From Rhodococcus ruber NBRC 15591 (GTDB taxonomy: Bacteria > Actinomycetota > Actinomycetes > Mycobacteriales > Mycobacteriaceae), in assembly GCF_001894945.1 (NCBI RefSeq), contig NZ_BCXE01000020.1, positions 1 to 64,000 of the forward strand: DNA of 64,000 nucleotides. Direction: 5' to 3'. The translations under genes were made by a program, and so were the position numbers. Shown piece by piece: positions 1 to 8,553 of the stretch (within the stretch, counting starts at the first letter, position 1; each line of letters starts with the position of its first letter). Below the pieces are notes generated by a model. It was not told where the DNA came from and searched no databases. It saw only the letters and a list, made by a program, of their open reading frames with translations.

Positions 1-96
1 CGCACCGCGCCGAGCGCGACCGGGCGCACCGCGCCGAGCGCGACCGGGCGCACCGCGCCGAGCGCGACCGGGCGTACCGCGCCGGGCGCGACCGGA
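1..96 (+). repeat. 24-bp tandem repeat, 4 copies, in-frame
   Basis: Units at 1-24, 25-48, 49-72 and 73-96. The first three are identical and the fourth has three substitutions. Because 24 is a multiple of three, the array adds octapeptides to the upstream protein without a frameshift. The array may continue beyond the window edge. Confidence 0.9.
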
Positions 97-168
97 TTCA
101 CCGCATCAGGAACGCCGAGCCCAGTGGCCTCGGCAGCGACAAGAAACGGATCGGTGATTGCGCCGTGA
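1..168 (+). CDS. C-terminal tail of an upstream gene, possibly redox repressor Rex (partial)
   Basis: Frame 1 is open from the window edge to a TGA at 166-168 and encodes 55 residues. The first 32 are four copies of the octapeptide RTAPSATG (last copy RTAPGATG), followed by a low-complexity tail. The stop overlaps the hemA start as GTGA, which implies translational coupling. In actinobacteria the gene just upstream of hemA is often rex, the NADH/NAD-sensing repressor, so this is probably the variable Rex tail. That identity rests on position only; no Rex domain lies inside the window. Confidence 0.6.
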   Translation, partial: RTAPSATGRTAPSATGRTAPSATGRTAPGATGFTASGTPSPVASAATRNGSVIAP

Positions 169-1619
169 GTGTTCTCCTCGTCGGGGTCTCGCACAGGACC
201 GCGCCCGTCTCGGTGCTCGAAAAGGTGGCCGTCACCGACACCGACCGACCCAAGCTCACCGACAAGATGATGGCCTCCGGCCACATCTCGGAGGCGATGA
301 TCGTCTCCACCTGCAACCGGGTGGAGATCTACGCGGTGGTCGACGCGTTCCACGGCGCGCTGGCCGACGTGAGCGAGCTCATGGCCGAGCACTCGGGTCT
401 GACCCTCGTGGATCTGCACAAGCACGCGTACGTGCGCTACAGCGAGGCGGCCGCCGAGCACCTGTTCGCCGTGGCCAGCGGCCTGGACTCGATGGTGGTC
501 GGTGAGCAGCAGATCCTCGGCCAGATCCGTACCGCCTACGCGAGTGCCGACGCTCAGCAGGCTGCCGGCCGGGCCCTGCACGAGCTGGCTCAGCAGGCGC
601 TGCGCGTGGGCAAGCGAGTGCACACCGAGACCGGCATCGACGCGGCGGGTGCGTCCGTGGTGTCGGTGGCGCTGGACAAGGCGGCGACCGTGCTCGACGG
701 TCTGGCCGGCCGCACCGCCGCCGTGATCGGTGCGGGCGCGATGGGCGGGCTCGCCGTCGCGCACCTCACCCGCGCCGGGATCGCGCGCATCGTGGTGGTC
801 AACCGGACCCGGGAGCGCGCCGAGCGGCTCGCCGAGACCGCCCGCGGCAACGGCATCGAGGCCGACGTGCTGCCGTTCGACCGGCTCGCGGCCGCGTTGT
901 CGCAGGCCGATGTGGCCGTCACCTGCACGGGTGCGGTCGGTACGGTCGTCACTCTCGCCGACGCACACCGGGCCCTCGCCCAGCCCGAGCGCGGCACCCG
1001 TCCGCTGGTGATCTGCGATCTCGGCCTGCCGCGCGACGTGGAGCCGGCCGTCTCGGGTCTGCCCGGCGTCACCGTCTTCGACATGGAGTCGCTGCAGCGC
1101 GATCCCGCGGCCGGCGCCGCCGCCTCCGATACGGACGCCGCGCGTTCGATCGTGGCCGCCGAACTCGCCGACTATCTCGCCTCCCAGCGTCTGGCCGAGG
1201 TCACCCCCACCGTCACCGCGCTGCGTCAGCGCGCCGCCGAGGTCGTCGAGGGCGAACTGCTGCGGCTCGAGTCCCGGTTGCCGGGGCTCGACGACGGCCA
1301 GCGCGGCGAGGTGGCCCGCACGGTGCGCCGCGTCGTCGACAAGCTGCTGCACGCGCCGACGGTGCGGGTCAAGCAGCTGGCGTCCACCCCGGGCGGCGAC
1401 CAGTACGCCGAGGCGCTGCGCGAGCTGTTCGAATTGCGGCCGGGTGCCGCCGAGGCCGTCGCCACCCCGGTGGCGAAGGAACTCGGTGCTCTTCCCGACG
1501 TGACCGGCGCGACCGACCTGTCGGCCGCGCTGGATCCGGCCGTCACCACGGAGCTGCGGTCGCCCCGGAAGCAGTCGCCCGGAGCACTGGGAGCTTCTCG
1601 AGAGGAAAGGCAGGCATGA
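165..1619 (+). CDS. hemA: Glutamyl-tRNA reductase
   Basis: Reduces glutamyl-tRNA(Glu) with NADPH to glutamate-1-semialdehyde, the committed step of C5-pathway tetrapyrrole synthesis. The 484-residue protein has the catalytic motif STCNRVEIY with nucleophile Cys50, then [10 protein letters not shown], and a Rossmann NADPH-binding loop VIGAGAMGG near residue 190. The C-terminal helical dimerisation region is followed by a roughly 50-residue low-complexity tail. GTG at 165 overlaps the upstream stop, and the end overlaps hemC by ATGA, so the gene sits inside a translationally coupled operon. hemL, the next enzyme, is 14 kb downstream. Confidence 0.97.
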   Translation: MSVLLVGVSHRTAPVSVLEKVAVTDTDRPKLTDKMMASGHISEAMIVSTCNRVEIYAVVDAFHGALADVSELMAEHSGLTLVDLHKHAYVRYSEAAAEHLFAVASGLDSMVVGEQQILGQIRTAYASADAQQAAGRALHELAQQALRVGKRVHTETGIDAAGASVVSVALDKAATVLDGLAGRTAAVIGAGAMGGLAVAHLTRAGIARIVVVNRTRERAERLAETARGNGIEADVLPFDRLAAALSQADVAVTCTGAVGTVVTLADAHRALAQPERGTRPLVICDLGLPRDVEPAVSGLPGVTVFDMESLQRDPAAGAAASDTDAARSIVAAELADYLASQRLAEVTPTVTALRQRAAEVVEGELLRLESRLPGLDDGQRGEVARTVRRVVDKLLHAPTVRVKQLASTPGGDQYAEALRELFELRPGAAEAVATPVAKELGALPDVTGATDLSAALDPAVTTELRSPRKQSPGALGASREERQA

Positions 1620-2629
1620 GCGCCGAGGTCGCATCGGACACCCGGATCGAAGCCGGAACCGGCAGCCGCACGCTGCGGATCGGAACGCGCGGCAGCCTGC
1701 TGGCGACGACGCAGGCGGGCACCGTCCGGGATGCGCTGATCGCCGCCGGCCATCCTGCCGAACTGGTCGTCATCACCACCAAGGGTGACGTCACCGCGGG
1801 CCCGGTCGAGCGGATCGGCGTCGGCGTCTTCACCGCCGAGCTGCGTGAGGCGCTGCTCGCCGGCGACGTCGACCTGGCCGTGCATTCGTACAAGGACCTT
1901 CCGACCGCGCAGGATCCGCGACTGGTGATCGCCGCCGTGCCGCCGCGTGAGGATCCGCGCGACGCGCTCGTCGCCCGCGACGGGCTGGTCCTCGGCGAGC
2001 TGCCGCCGGGCTCGCGGGTGGGCACCTCCGCGCCGCGGCGGCGTGCCCAGCTCGCCGCCATGGGTCTGGGCCTCGACATCCGGCCGCTGCGCGGGAACAT
2101 CGACACCCGGCTCGGGAAGGTCGCGTCCGGCGAACTGGACGCCATCGTCATTGCGCGCGCAGGACTTTCGCGTATCGGCCGCCTCGACCGGATCACCGAG
2201 TCCCTCGAACCGGTGCAGATGCTGCCGGCGCCCTCCCAGGGTGCTCTCGCGGTCGAATGCCGCGCGGAGGACACCGCACTGATCGAGATCCTCGCCGGTC
2301 TCGACGACCGCGCCAGCCGCGCGGCAGTCGTCGCCGAGCGGGCGCTGCTCGCGGAGCTCGAGGCCGGCTGCACCGCCCCCGTCGGGGCCGTTGCCGAGGT
2401 CGTCGAATCCCTCGACGACGACGGCCGCGTGATCGAGGAACTGTCCGTGCGCGGCTGCGCCGCCGCCCTCGACGGCTCAGATGTGCTGCGCGCGAGCGCC
2501 GTCGGCGCCACCGCGCGCGCGGAGGAACTGGGCCGGGCGGTGGCTCGCGAGTTGCTCGATCTCGGTGCGCGTGAGCTGATGACCAGCCGGGGGGACGACG
2601 CGCCGGAACAGGGCACGGCCGATGTTTGA
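1616..2629 (+). CDS. hemC: Hydroxymethylbilane synthase (porphobilinogen deaminase)
   Basis: Polymerises four porphobilinogen molecules into hydroxymethylbilane on a covalently bound dipyrromethane cofactor. The 337-residue length suits the family. Visible landmarks are the N-terminal [10 protein letters not shown], the catalytic-aspartate segment [11 protein letters not shown] (Asp86), substrate-binding arginines in [10 protein letters not shown], and cofactor-attachment Cys252 in [11 protein letters not shown]. The ATG at 1616 overlaps the hemA stop as ATGA. The product is the substrate of the HemD domain encoded next. Confidence 0.97.
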   Translation: MSAEVASDTRIEAGTGSRTLRIGTRGSLLATTQAGTVRDALIAAGHPAELVVITTKGDVTAGPVERIGVGVFTAELREALLAGDVDLAVHSYKDLPTAQDPRLVIAAVPPREDPRDALVARDGLVLGELPPGSRVGTSAPRRRAQLAAMGLGLDIRPLRGNIDTRLGKVASGELDAIVIARAGLSRIGRLDRITESLEPVQMLPAPSQGALAVECRAEDTALIEILAGLDDRASRAAVVAERALLAELEAGCTAPVGAVAEVVESLDDDGRVIEELSVRGCAAALDGSDVLRASAVGATARAEELGRAVARELLDLGARELMTSRGDDAPEQGTADV

Positions 2630-2692
2630 CGCCGTCCGCCCGCACCCCAGGTTTCCCTTTACCGCAGATTCGACCGCACTGGAGAATGACCG

Positions 2693-4258
2693 ATGAGCCG
2701 AGTCCGTAAGCACAATCCCGGACGGATCCTGTTCGTGGGAGCTGGGCCGGGCGACCCGGCTCTGCTGACCGTGCGTGCCCGCGACGTGCTCGCGGGCGCG
2801 ACGATCGCCTTCACCGACCCCGACGTCGACAGGGGGGTGGTGGCGCTCGTCGGCACCACCGCCGGCCGGGACGCGGAGACCGGGGAGCCCGTCGCCGAGG
2901 TGCGTCCCGCGCTGGGCGAGCCCACCGAGGTCGCCAAAACCCTCGTCGCGGAGGCGAAGAACGGCCACGATGTCGTGCGCCTCGTCGCCGGCGACCCGCT
3001 GACCACCGACTCGGTGATCGCCGAGGTCAACGCCGTCGCCCGCACCCAGGTGGTGTTCGAGGTCCTGCCGGGGCTGACCCCCGGCTCGGCCGTGCCGAGC
3101 TACGCCGGCATGGCGCTGGGCTCGTGCCACACCGAGGTCGACGTGCGCGGCGAGGTGGACTGGGCGGCGCTCGCCGCCGCGCCCGGCCCGCTGGTGCTGC
3201 ACGCCACGTCCGGTCATCTCGCGGAGACTGCGAGCGCCCTCGTCGAGCACGGGCTCGCGCCGCAGACCCCGGCGGCGATCACCGTCCGTGGCACGACCCG
3301 GCAGCAGCGCACCGTCGAAGCCACCCTCGCCACGCTCAACGACGCCGGTTCCGAGCTCGTCGGTCCGCTCGTCGTCACCGTCGGCAAGATCGTCTCGCAG
3401 CGCGGCAAACTCTCGTGGTGGGAGTCCCGCGCCCTGTACGGGTGGACGGTGCTGGTGCCGCGCACCAAGGAGCAGGCCGGGGAGATGAGCGAGCGGCTCG
3501 TCACGCACGGAGCGATCCCGATCGAGGTGCCGACCATCGCGGTGGAGCCGCCCCGCAGTCCGGCCCAGATGGAGCGGGCCGTCAAGGGACTCGTGGACGG
3601 CCGCTACCAGTGGGTGGTGTTCACCTCCACGAACGCGGTGCGCGCGGTGTGGGAGAAGTTCGAGGCGTTCGGCCTCGACGCTCGCGCCTTCTCGGGTGTG
3701 AAGATCGCGTGTGTCGGGCAGGCGACCGCGGACAAGGTGCGCTCGTTCGGGATCACCCCCGAGCTGGTGCCCTCGGGCGAACAGTCCAGCGAGGGGCTGC
3801 TGGCCGAATTCGCCCCGTACGACGACGTTTTCGATCCCGTCAACCGGGTGCTGCTGCCGCGCGCCGACATCGCCACCGAGACCCTCGCGGAGGGCCTGCG
3901 CGAGCGGGGCTGGGAGATCGACGACGTGACTGCCTACCGCACGGTGCGGGCGGCACCGCCGCCGGCCGAGACCCGCGAGATGATCAAGACCGGTGGGTTC
4001 GACGCGGTGTGCTTCACCTCGTCGTCGACGGTCCGCAACCTCGTGGGTATCGCGGGTAAGCCGCACGCGCGCACCATCGTCGCGTGCATCGGGCCGAAGA
4101 CCGCGGAGACCGCGATCGAGTTCGGGCTGCGGGTGGACGTGCAGCCGGAGACCGCGCAGATCGGTCCCCTGGTGGAGGCGCTCGCCGAGCACGCCGCCCG
4201 GCTGCGGGCCGAGGGCGCATTGCCGCCGCCCCGCAAGAAGTCCCGCGCCCGCCGCTGA
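2693..4258 (+). CDS. hemD: Fused uroporphyrinogen-III C-methyltransferase-like / uroporphyrinogen-III synthase
   Basis: A 521-residue two-domain protein of the type common in actinobacteria. Residues about 8-245 resemble SUMT/CobA tetrapyrrole methylases ([14 protein letters not shown], then LVAGDPL, then [16 protein letters not shown]). Residues about 255-505 resemble HemD ([40 protein letters not shown]). HemD closes hydroxymethylbilane into uroporphyrinogen III; the methylase half would lead toward sirohaem and cobalamin. Whether that half is active cannot be told here. ATG 2693 follows a GGAG about 10 nt upstream and a 63-nt gap after hemC. Confidence 0.92.
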   Translation: MSRVRKHNPGRILFVGAGPGDPALLTVRARDVLAGATIAFTDPDVDRGVVALVGTTAGRDAETGEPVAEVRPALGEPTEVAKTLVAEAKNGHDVVRLVAGDPLTTDSVIAEVNAVARTQVVFEVLPGLTPGSAVPSYAGMALGSCHTEVDVRGEVDWAALAAAPGPLVLHATSGHLAETASALVEHGLAPQTPAAITVRGTTRQQRTVEATLATLNDAGSELVGPLVVTVGKIVSQRGKLSWWESRALYGWTVLVPRTKEQAGEMSERLVTHGAIPIEVPTIAVEPPRSPAQMERAVKGLVDGRYQWVVFTSTNAVRAVWEKFEAFGLDARAFSGVKIACVGQATADKVRSFGITPELVPSGEQSSEGLLAEFAPYDDVFDPVNRVLLPRADIATETLAEGLRERGWEIDDVTAYRTVRAAPPPAETREMIKTGGFDAVCFTSSSTVRNLVGIAGKPHARTIVACIGPKTAETAIEFGLRVDVQPETAQIGPLVEALAEHAARLRAEGALPPPRKKSRARR

Positions 4259-4263
4259 CCCCC

Positions 4264-4303
4264 GTGCGCGGTTCCGGTAGCCCCCGCTACCGGAACCGCG
4301 CAC
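4264..4303 (+). terminator. Perfect 18-bp hairpin between hemD and hemB
   Basis: GTGCGCGGTTCCGGTAGC at 4264-4281 pairs perfectly with its reverse complement at 4286-4303 across a CCCC loop. No T-run follows, so it may be a GC-type terminator, an attenuator or an RNA-stabilising stem ending 8 nt before the hemB ribosome-binding site at 4312-4317. Confidence 0.75.
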
Positions 4304-4329
4304 GGCTTGCCCGGAAGGTGAGTCCGCCG

Positions 4330-5307
4330 ATGTATCCCGATGTCCGTCCCCGCAGGCTGCGCACCACCCCGGCCATGCGCCGGCTGGTTGCCGAAACCTC
4401 CCTCGAGCCGCGGCATCTGGTGCTGCCGATGTTCGTCGCCGACGGCCTCGACGCGCCGCGAGAGATCCCGTCGATGCCCGGTGTGTACCAGCACACCCCC
4501 GATTCGCTGCCCGCCGCGGCGACCGCGGCGGTCGAAGCCGGTGTGGGTGGGCTGATGCTCTTCGGCGTGCCGCGAGCCGAGGACAAGGACGCCCGCGGCT
4601 CGGGCGGCACCGACCCCGACGGCGTGCTCAACCGTGCGCTGCGGGACCTGCGCGCCGAACTCGGCGATGCGACGGTCCTGATGGCCGACACGTGCCTCGA
4701 CGAGTTCACTGACCATGGTCACTGCGGCGTCCTGGGCGCCTCGGGTGCGGTGGACAACGACGCCACCCTCGAGCGGTACGCGGAGATGGCCGTCGCGCAG
4801 GCCGAGGCCGGCGCGCACCTGCTCGGTCCGAGCGGGATGATGGACGGTCAGGTCGCGTCCATCCGCGCGGCGCTCGACGCCGCGGGGCATCAGGACGTGG
4901 GGCAGATCGCGTATTCCGCGAAGTACGCCTCCGCGTTCTACGGGCCGTTCCGGGACGCGGTGGGGTCCTCGCTCGAGGGCGACCGGCGCACCTACCAGCA
5001 GGATCCGGCGAACCGCCGGGAGGCGCTGCGCGAGGTCGATCTCGATCTCGCCGAGGGCGCCGACCTGGTGATGGTCAAACCCGCGATGTCGTACCTCGAC
5101 GTGCTGCGCGAGGTCGCCGACCGCTCGGACGTGCCCGTCGCGGCGTATCAGATCTCGGGCGAGTACGCGATGATCACCGCTGCCGCGCAGAACGGCTGGA
5201 TCGACCGGGACACGGCGATCCTGGAGTCGCTGACGAGCATCCGCCGCGCCGGTGCCGACATCGTGCTCACGTACTGGGCGGCCGAGGTCGCGGGCCGGCT
5301 CTCGTGA
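4330..5307 (+). CDS. hemB: Delta-aminolevulinic acid dehydratase (porphobilinogen synthase)
   Basis: Condenses two 5-aminolevulinate molecules to porphobilinogen. ATG 4330 is preferred because GGAAGG ends 12 nt upstream and the resulting 325 residues match the family. Schiff-base lysines are Lys198 in [13 protein letters not shown] and Lys250 in [10 protein letters not shown]. The metal-site segment is [17 protein letters not shown] with Cys122 and Cys132 but Asp at the middle position (124) where the E. coli zinc enzyme has Cys, suggesting altered metal binding. It ends in a GTGA overlap with the next gene. Confidence 0.96.
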   Translation: MYPDVRPRRLRTTPAMRRLVAETSLEPRHLVLPMFVADGLDAPREIPSMPGVYQHTPDSLPAAATAAVEAGVGGLMLFGVPRAEDKDARGSGGTDPDGVLNRALRDLRAELGDATVLMADTCLDEFTDHGHCGVLGASGAVDNDATLERYAEMAVAQAEAGAHLLGPSGMMDGQVASIRAALDAAGHQDVGQIAYSAKYASAFYGPFRDAVGSSLEGDRRTYQQDPANRREALREVDLDLAEGADLVMVKPAMSYLDVLREVADRSDVPVAAYQISGEYAMITAAAQNGWIDRDTAILESLTSIRRAGADIVLTYWAAEVAGRLS

Positions 5308-5867
5308 GCACGCCCGAACCGTCGCAGTGGCCCGGGCCGCCGGACACCCCGCCCGGGCCGGCACCGGCGCAGCGGCGCCCCACTCCCGTGGACGTCGAGA
5401 CCGCGTTCCAGTTGTGGTGCGCGGTCGCGGTCCTGGGGTTGGTGTACCTCGGCGCGAGTGTGCTGCTGATGTGGGAGCGCCGGGACGAGTTCGTCGACCA
5501 GATGACGGCGGAACTGGCCCGGCAGACGCCACCGGTGGACATGCCGCGCGAGACGGTGGAATCGTTGCTGCCGTTGGGATTCGGCATCACCGCCGTCCTG
5601 GGGCTCGTGTTCACCGGCCTGTTCCTGCTCGTGGCCTTCGCGATGCGGCGCGGCCGGAACTGGGCGCGCATGCTGCTCACGATGATCGGTGTCTTCCTGA
5701 CCGTCACGGCGATTCCGACGGTGTTCGGCGTGGGTGCGCTGGGCGGCGGTGCCGGCCTCGTGATCGGTCTGGTGAGCATCCTGCAGGGGGTGTGTTCGGT
5801 CGGGGCGATCGTGCTCATGCACCGCCGCGAGCCGAATCTGTACTTCCTCCGGTTGCCCCCGAGCTGA
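5304..5867 (+). CDS. Conserved membrane protein, four predicted TM segments
   Basis: 187 residues, GTG start overlapping the hemB stop, so probably co-translated with the haem operon. A proline-rich cytoplasmic N-terminus of about 30 residues precedes hydrophobic segments near 36-58, 93-117, 123-148 and 150-172. No catalytic motif is visible. Position after hemB matches the conserved transmembrane genes Rv0513/Rv0514 of M. tuberculosis (recalled, not checked). Function unknown. Confidence 0.8.
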   Translation: MSTPEPSQWPGPPDTPPGPAPAQRRPTPVDVETAFQLWCAVAVLGLVYLGASVLLMWERRDEFVDQMTAELARQTPPVDMPRETVESLLPLGFGITAVLGLVFTGLFLLVAFAMRRGRNWARMLLTMIGVFLTVTAIPTVFGVGALGGGAGLVIGLVSILQGVCSVGAIVLMHRREPNLYFLRLPPS

Positions 5868-5944
5868 CCCGACGAGCGCGCGGAGTACGGTGTCTGACGA
5901 CCCACGGCCCGCGCGGTCGTTTCCGACGAGCGAAGAGGACTTTC

Positions 5945-6064
5945 ATGCAGGTGGAGCCCCGGCCCTACGGTCGTCGTCGTGAGCTGGTCCTGATCGGCCT
6001 CATCGCCGTCCTGGGCGTGGTGACGCTGGTGCTGGTCGTCGTTCCGGGCATGCTCAGCGCCTGA
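5945..6064 (+). CDS. Small single-pass membrane protein (39 aa)
   Basis: ATG 5945 to TGA 6064 encodes a basic N-terminus (RPYGRRRE) followed by one hydrophobic helix at about residues 15-36 and a two-residue tail. A ribosome-binding site AGAGGAC lies at 5934-5940. It lies between two other membrane-protein genes downstream of hemB, with the next start only 8 nt away. The short charged-then-hydrophobic layout is typical of small inner-membrane proteins. No function can be assigned. Confidence 0.6.
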   Translation: MQVEPRPYGRRRELVLIGLIAVLGVVTLVLVVVPGMLSA

Positions 6065-6071
6065 TCACGAG

Positions 6072-6557
6072 GTGAACGAGTCGGCCGAGCCCCGCTTCCA
6101 CGAGCCCGGTGGCCGTTGGCGCACCGTGGCGTTCGGGCCGGTGCTGTGCCTCGTCGCGCTCGTCGTCGAACTGGCGACCGGGCCGGTGGTGCACTGGGTC
6201 GCACTGCCGGTGATCGCTCTGGTGCTCAGCGGCTTCGCGTACGTGATGGTCGTCGCGGCCCGGCGGCACGTGAGCGTGGAGCTGACCGCGAAGACGCTGC
6301 GCCTCGGGACCGAGGAACTGCCGCTCGAGGAGATCGAGGCGGTGCTGTCCGCGGCCGATCCCCGGGCCCGGGATCCCGAGCGGTGGGAGACCGCCCGGCC
6401 GTTGGGGGAGCTGGCGAACGTGCCGCGGGGCCGGACGGCCGTCGGCCTGCGGTTGCGGGGTGGCGCCCTGGTGCGGGCGTGGGCCCGGGACCACGAACGG
6501 CTGCGGTCCGAACTCGAGGCGGTGCTGGCCGAGCGCGCCGATCCGCCCTTGCTCTAA
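6072..6557 (+). CDS. Membrane protein, two TM helices plus soluble C-terminal domain (DUF3093-like)
   Basis: 161 residues from GTG 6072. Hydrophobic segments near 18-37 and 39-61 are followed by a C-terminal domain of about 95 residues (VSVELTAKTLRLGTEELPLEEIEAV) resembling small actinobacterial DUF3093 or PH-like membrane proteins. It ends directly upstream of the csoR promoter and is codirectional with the haem operon. Family assignment is tentative and no active-site residues can be named. Confidence 0.7.
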   Translation: MNESAEPRFHEPGGRWRTVAFGPVLCLVALVVELATGPVVHWVALPVIALVLSGFAYVMVVAARRHVSVELTAKTLRLGTEELPLEEIEAVLSAADPRARDPERWETARPLGELANVPRGRTAVGLRLRGGALVRAWARDHERLRSELEAVLAERADPPLL

Positions 6558-6583
6558 TACCCCCTAGGGGTACGATACGAGTA
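6549..6583 (+). promoter_or_regulatory. csoR promoter with CsoR-type operator, leaderless start
   Basis: A palindrome TACCCC-CTA-GGGGTA at 6558-6572 matches the known CsoR operator style. It fills the 16-bp spacer between a weak -35 TTGCTC (6549-6554) and a -10 TACGAT (6571-6576). The hexamer ends 6 nt before the ATG at 6583, so transcription probably starts at the start codon. The arrangement indicates direct autorepression. Confidence 0.8.
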
Positions 6584-6867
6584 TGGCCGGATACACCCCG
6601 CACCAGGAGGACCTGCTCAAGCGCCTGCGCCGCATCGAGGGGCAGGTCGCGGGCATCGCCCGGATGATCGAGGACGACCGCTACTGCATCGACGTCCTGA
6701 CCCAGGTCTCCGCCGTCACCAAGGCCCTGCAGACGGTCTCGCTCAAGCTGCTCGACGCGCACCTGGCCGGCTGCGTCGTCGACGCCGCCCGGCAGGGCGG
6801 ACCCGAGGCCGACGCGAAGATCCAGGAGGCCTCGGACGCCATAGCGCGCCTCGTCCTCAAACCCTGA
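6583..6867 (+). CDS. csoR: CsoR/RcnR-family metal-sensing transcriptional repressor
   Basis: 94-residue all-helical DUF156 protein. It carries the Cu(I) signature Cys35 (RYC), His60 and Cys64 (DAHLAGC), equivalent to Cys36/His61/Cys65 of M. tuberculosis CsoR, so copper is the likely inducer, though persulfide or formaldehyde sensors share much of this fold. DNA binding uses basic residues on helices 1-2 (KRLRRIEGQVAGI). Its palindromic operator overlaps its own promoter. No copper ATPase or metallochaperone gene follows; the next gene, 20 nt away, is a PQQ-type dehydrogenase, an unusual partner. Confidence 0.93.
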   Translation: MAGYTPHQEDLLKRLRRIEGQVAGIARMIEDDRYCIDVLTQVSAVTKALQTVSLKLLDAHLAGCVVDAARQGGPEADAKIQEASDAIARLVLKP

Positions 6868-6887
6868 CCACCGAGGAGCCGATCGGC

Positions 6888-8042
6888 ATGCGGATCGCCC
6901 ACGGACTGTGCGCTGCGGCGCTGGCCTGCGCGCTGACCGCGTGCGCGTCGGAGGAGCCCGCGCGGACGGTGCTCTCGGGCGCACCCACCGCGGTCCCCGA
7001 CGCGGGAACCCCGCCGCGGGTCACCGTCACCACCGTCGTCGACGGTCTCGACCATCCGTGGGACGTGGTGCAGGCCCCCGACGGGACGTTGCTGACCGGT
7101 GAACGCTCGGGCCGGTTCGTCGTCCGCCGGCCCGACGGGCGCGTCGAGGAGCTGCGCGCCGACCTGTCGGACCTGTACGCGGTGGGGGAGACCGGCCTCA
7201 TGGGCGTCGCGCTCGCCGTCGACTTCGGGGTCAGCCGCACCGTCTACACGTGCCAGGGACACCGCGACCCCGACGACGTCCGCGTCTACGCCTGGACCGT
7301 CGATCCCGGCTGGACCACCATGACGCGGCAGCGCACCGTCGTGGAGGGGCTGCCCGTCGCGCGCGGCGGCCGCCACGCCGGCTGCCGCATCCTCGCGCAC
7401 CCGGACGGCACCCTGTACATCGGCACGGGCGACGCCACCCGCCCGACGGCGCCGCAGGACCCCGGCAGCCTCGGCGGCAAGGTGCTGCACCTGAACCCCG
7501 ACGGGTCGCCGGCCCCCGGCAACCCCGACCCGGGCAGCGTGGTGTTCACCCTCGGCCACCGCAACGTGCAGGGGCTGGCGCTGCAGCCCGGCACCGGGCG
7601 GCTCTACGCGGTCGAGCAGGGCAGCAGCCGCGACGACGAGGTCAACCTGCTCGTGCCGGGCGGCAACTACGGCTGGCGACCCGACCGGGAACCCGGAATG
7701 TACGACGAGTCGGTGCCGATGACCGATCCCGAGCGCGTCCCCGGCGCGATCCCGGCGGTGTGGAGTTCCGGGTCGCCCACCATCGCCACCCCCGCGCTGG
7801 CGTTCGCGGCCGGACCGGGGTGGGGCCCGTGGTCCGGCGCGCTCGTCGTCAGCAGCCAGCAGGACGAGAAGCTGCTGCTGCTGCGCCTGTCCGAGGACGG
7901 CCGCAGCGTGACCGAATCGACCGACCTGCTCGAGGGGGAGTACGGGCGCCTGCGGTCGCTCACCCCACTGCCCGACGGCTCGCTCCTCGTCACCACCGAC
8001 AACGGCTCCGACGACAGGGTGCTGCGAATCGCCCCCGTCTAA
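6888..8042 (+). CDS. PQQ-dependent sugar dehydrogenase-like lipoprotein (GSDH family), copy 1
   Basis: 384 residues. The signal peptide ends in the lipobox LTAC (Cys19), so the protein should be anchored outside the membrane. The rest is a six-bladed beta-propeller of the glucose/sorbosone dehydrogenase family, with DHPWDVVQAPDG, GETGLMGVAL, TLGHRNVQGLALQP and LLVTTDNGSDDRVLRI. These enzymes oxidise aldoses using PQQ; substrate unknown. It is probably cotranscribed with csoR. Its TAA overlaps the soxR stop on the other strand. A close paralogue lies at 10073-11212. No PQQ synthesis genes are in the window. Confidence 0.87.
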   Translation: MRIAHGLCAAALACALTACASEEPARTVLSGAPTAVPDAGTPPRVTVTTVVDGLDHPWDVVQAPDGTLLTGERSGRFVVRRPDGRVEELRADLSDLYAVGETGLMGVALAVDFGVSRTVYTCQGHRDPDDVRVYAWTVDPGWTTMTRQRTVVEGLPVARGGRHAGCRILAHPDGTLYIGTGDATRPTAPQDPGSLGGKVLHLNPDGSPAPGNPDPGSVVFTLGHRNVQGLALQPGTGRLYAVEQGSSRDDEVNLLVPGGNYGWRPDREPGMYDESVPMTDPERVPGAIPAVWSSGSPTIATPALAFAAGPGWGPWSGALVVSSQQDEKLLLLRLSEDGRSVTESTDLLEGEYGRLRSLTPLPDGSLLVTTDNGSDDRVLRIAPV

Positions 8043-8494
8043 CGTGCCCCTGGGTCGACGCGCCGCGCGCCCGCGCCGTCCTTGCCCAGCCGATCGCCCG
8101 GATTGAACAGTGTGCACGCCTGCAGCGACAGGCAGCCGCAGCCGATGCACCCCGCCAGTTCGCGCTGCATCCGGTCGATCGCCTGCTTGCGCTCCTCGAG
8201 TCGCTCGTGCCACGCCCGTGAGATGCGCATCCAGTCCCGTCGGGTCGGGGGCCGTTCGGCCGGCAGCGCCGAGAACACCTCGGCCACCTCGGCAAGCGGA
8301 ATGCCGAACCGGGTCGCCAACTGGATGATCGAGATGCGCCGGATCGTGTGCCGGGGGAAGCGGCGCGTGCCGCCTGCGGTGCGGTGTGCGGTCACGAGTC
8401 CCAGCGACTCGTAGTAGCGAATCGCAGACACGGCGGCTCCGGTGCGCCGGGAGACTTCACCGATCGCCAGCAGTTCTTCGCTCGTGCGGCTCAT
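8039..8494 (-). CDS. soxR: Redox-sensitive MerR-family regulator SoxR
   Basis: The start is taken as the ATG at 8494, giving 151 residues; an in-frame upstream start at 8566 would run through the operator and the divergent gene. The N-terminal winged HTH (LLAIGEVSRRTGAAVSAIRYYESLGL) and dimerisation helix lead to the [2Fe-2S] ligands Cys116, Cys119, Cys121 and Cys127, spacing CxxCxC-x5-C as in E. coli SoxR (119, 122, 124, 130). Oxidation by redox-cycling compounds activates it. The target is most likely the divergent MFS transporter, whose promoter carries a SoxR box. Confidence 0.95.
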   Translation of the reverse strand: MSRTSEELLAIGEVSRRTGAAVSAIRYYESLGLVTAHRTAGGTRRFPRHTIRRISIIQLATRFGIPLAEVAEVFSALPAERPPTRRDWMRISRAWHERLEERKQAIDRMQRELAGCIGCGCLSLQACTLFNPGDRLGKDGAGARRVDPGAR

Positions 8495-8514
8495 CACGAC
8501 TCCGTTCCCCGCGC

Positions 8515-8553
8515 TTGATCTCGAGTGCACTTGAGACTCTACAGTCACCGTCA
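8515..8553 (+). promoter_or_regulatory. SoxR box within a 19-bp-spaced promoter of the MFS gene
   Basis: TCTCGAGTGCACTTGAGA at 8519-8536 is an 18-bp palindrome with one mismatched pair and resembles the SoxR consensus CCTCAAGTTAACTTGAGG. The -35 candidate TTGATC (8515-8520) and -10 TACAGT (8540-8545) are 19 bp apart, the overlong spacer typical of MerR-family targets. The -10 ends 7 nt before ATG 8553, so the mRNA is probably leaderless. Confidence 0.85.
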
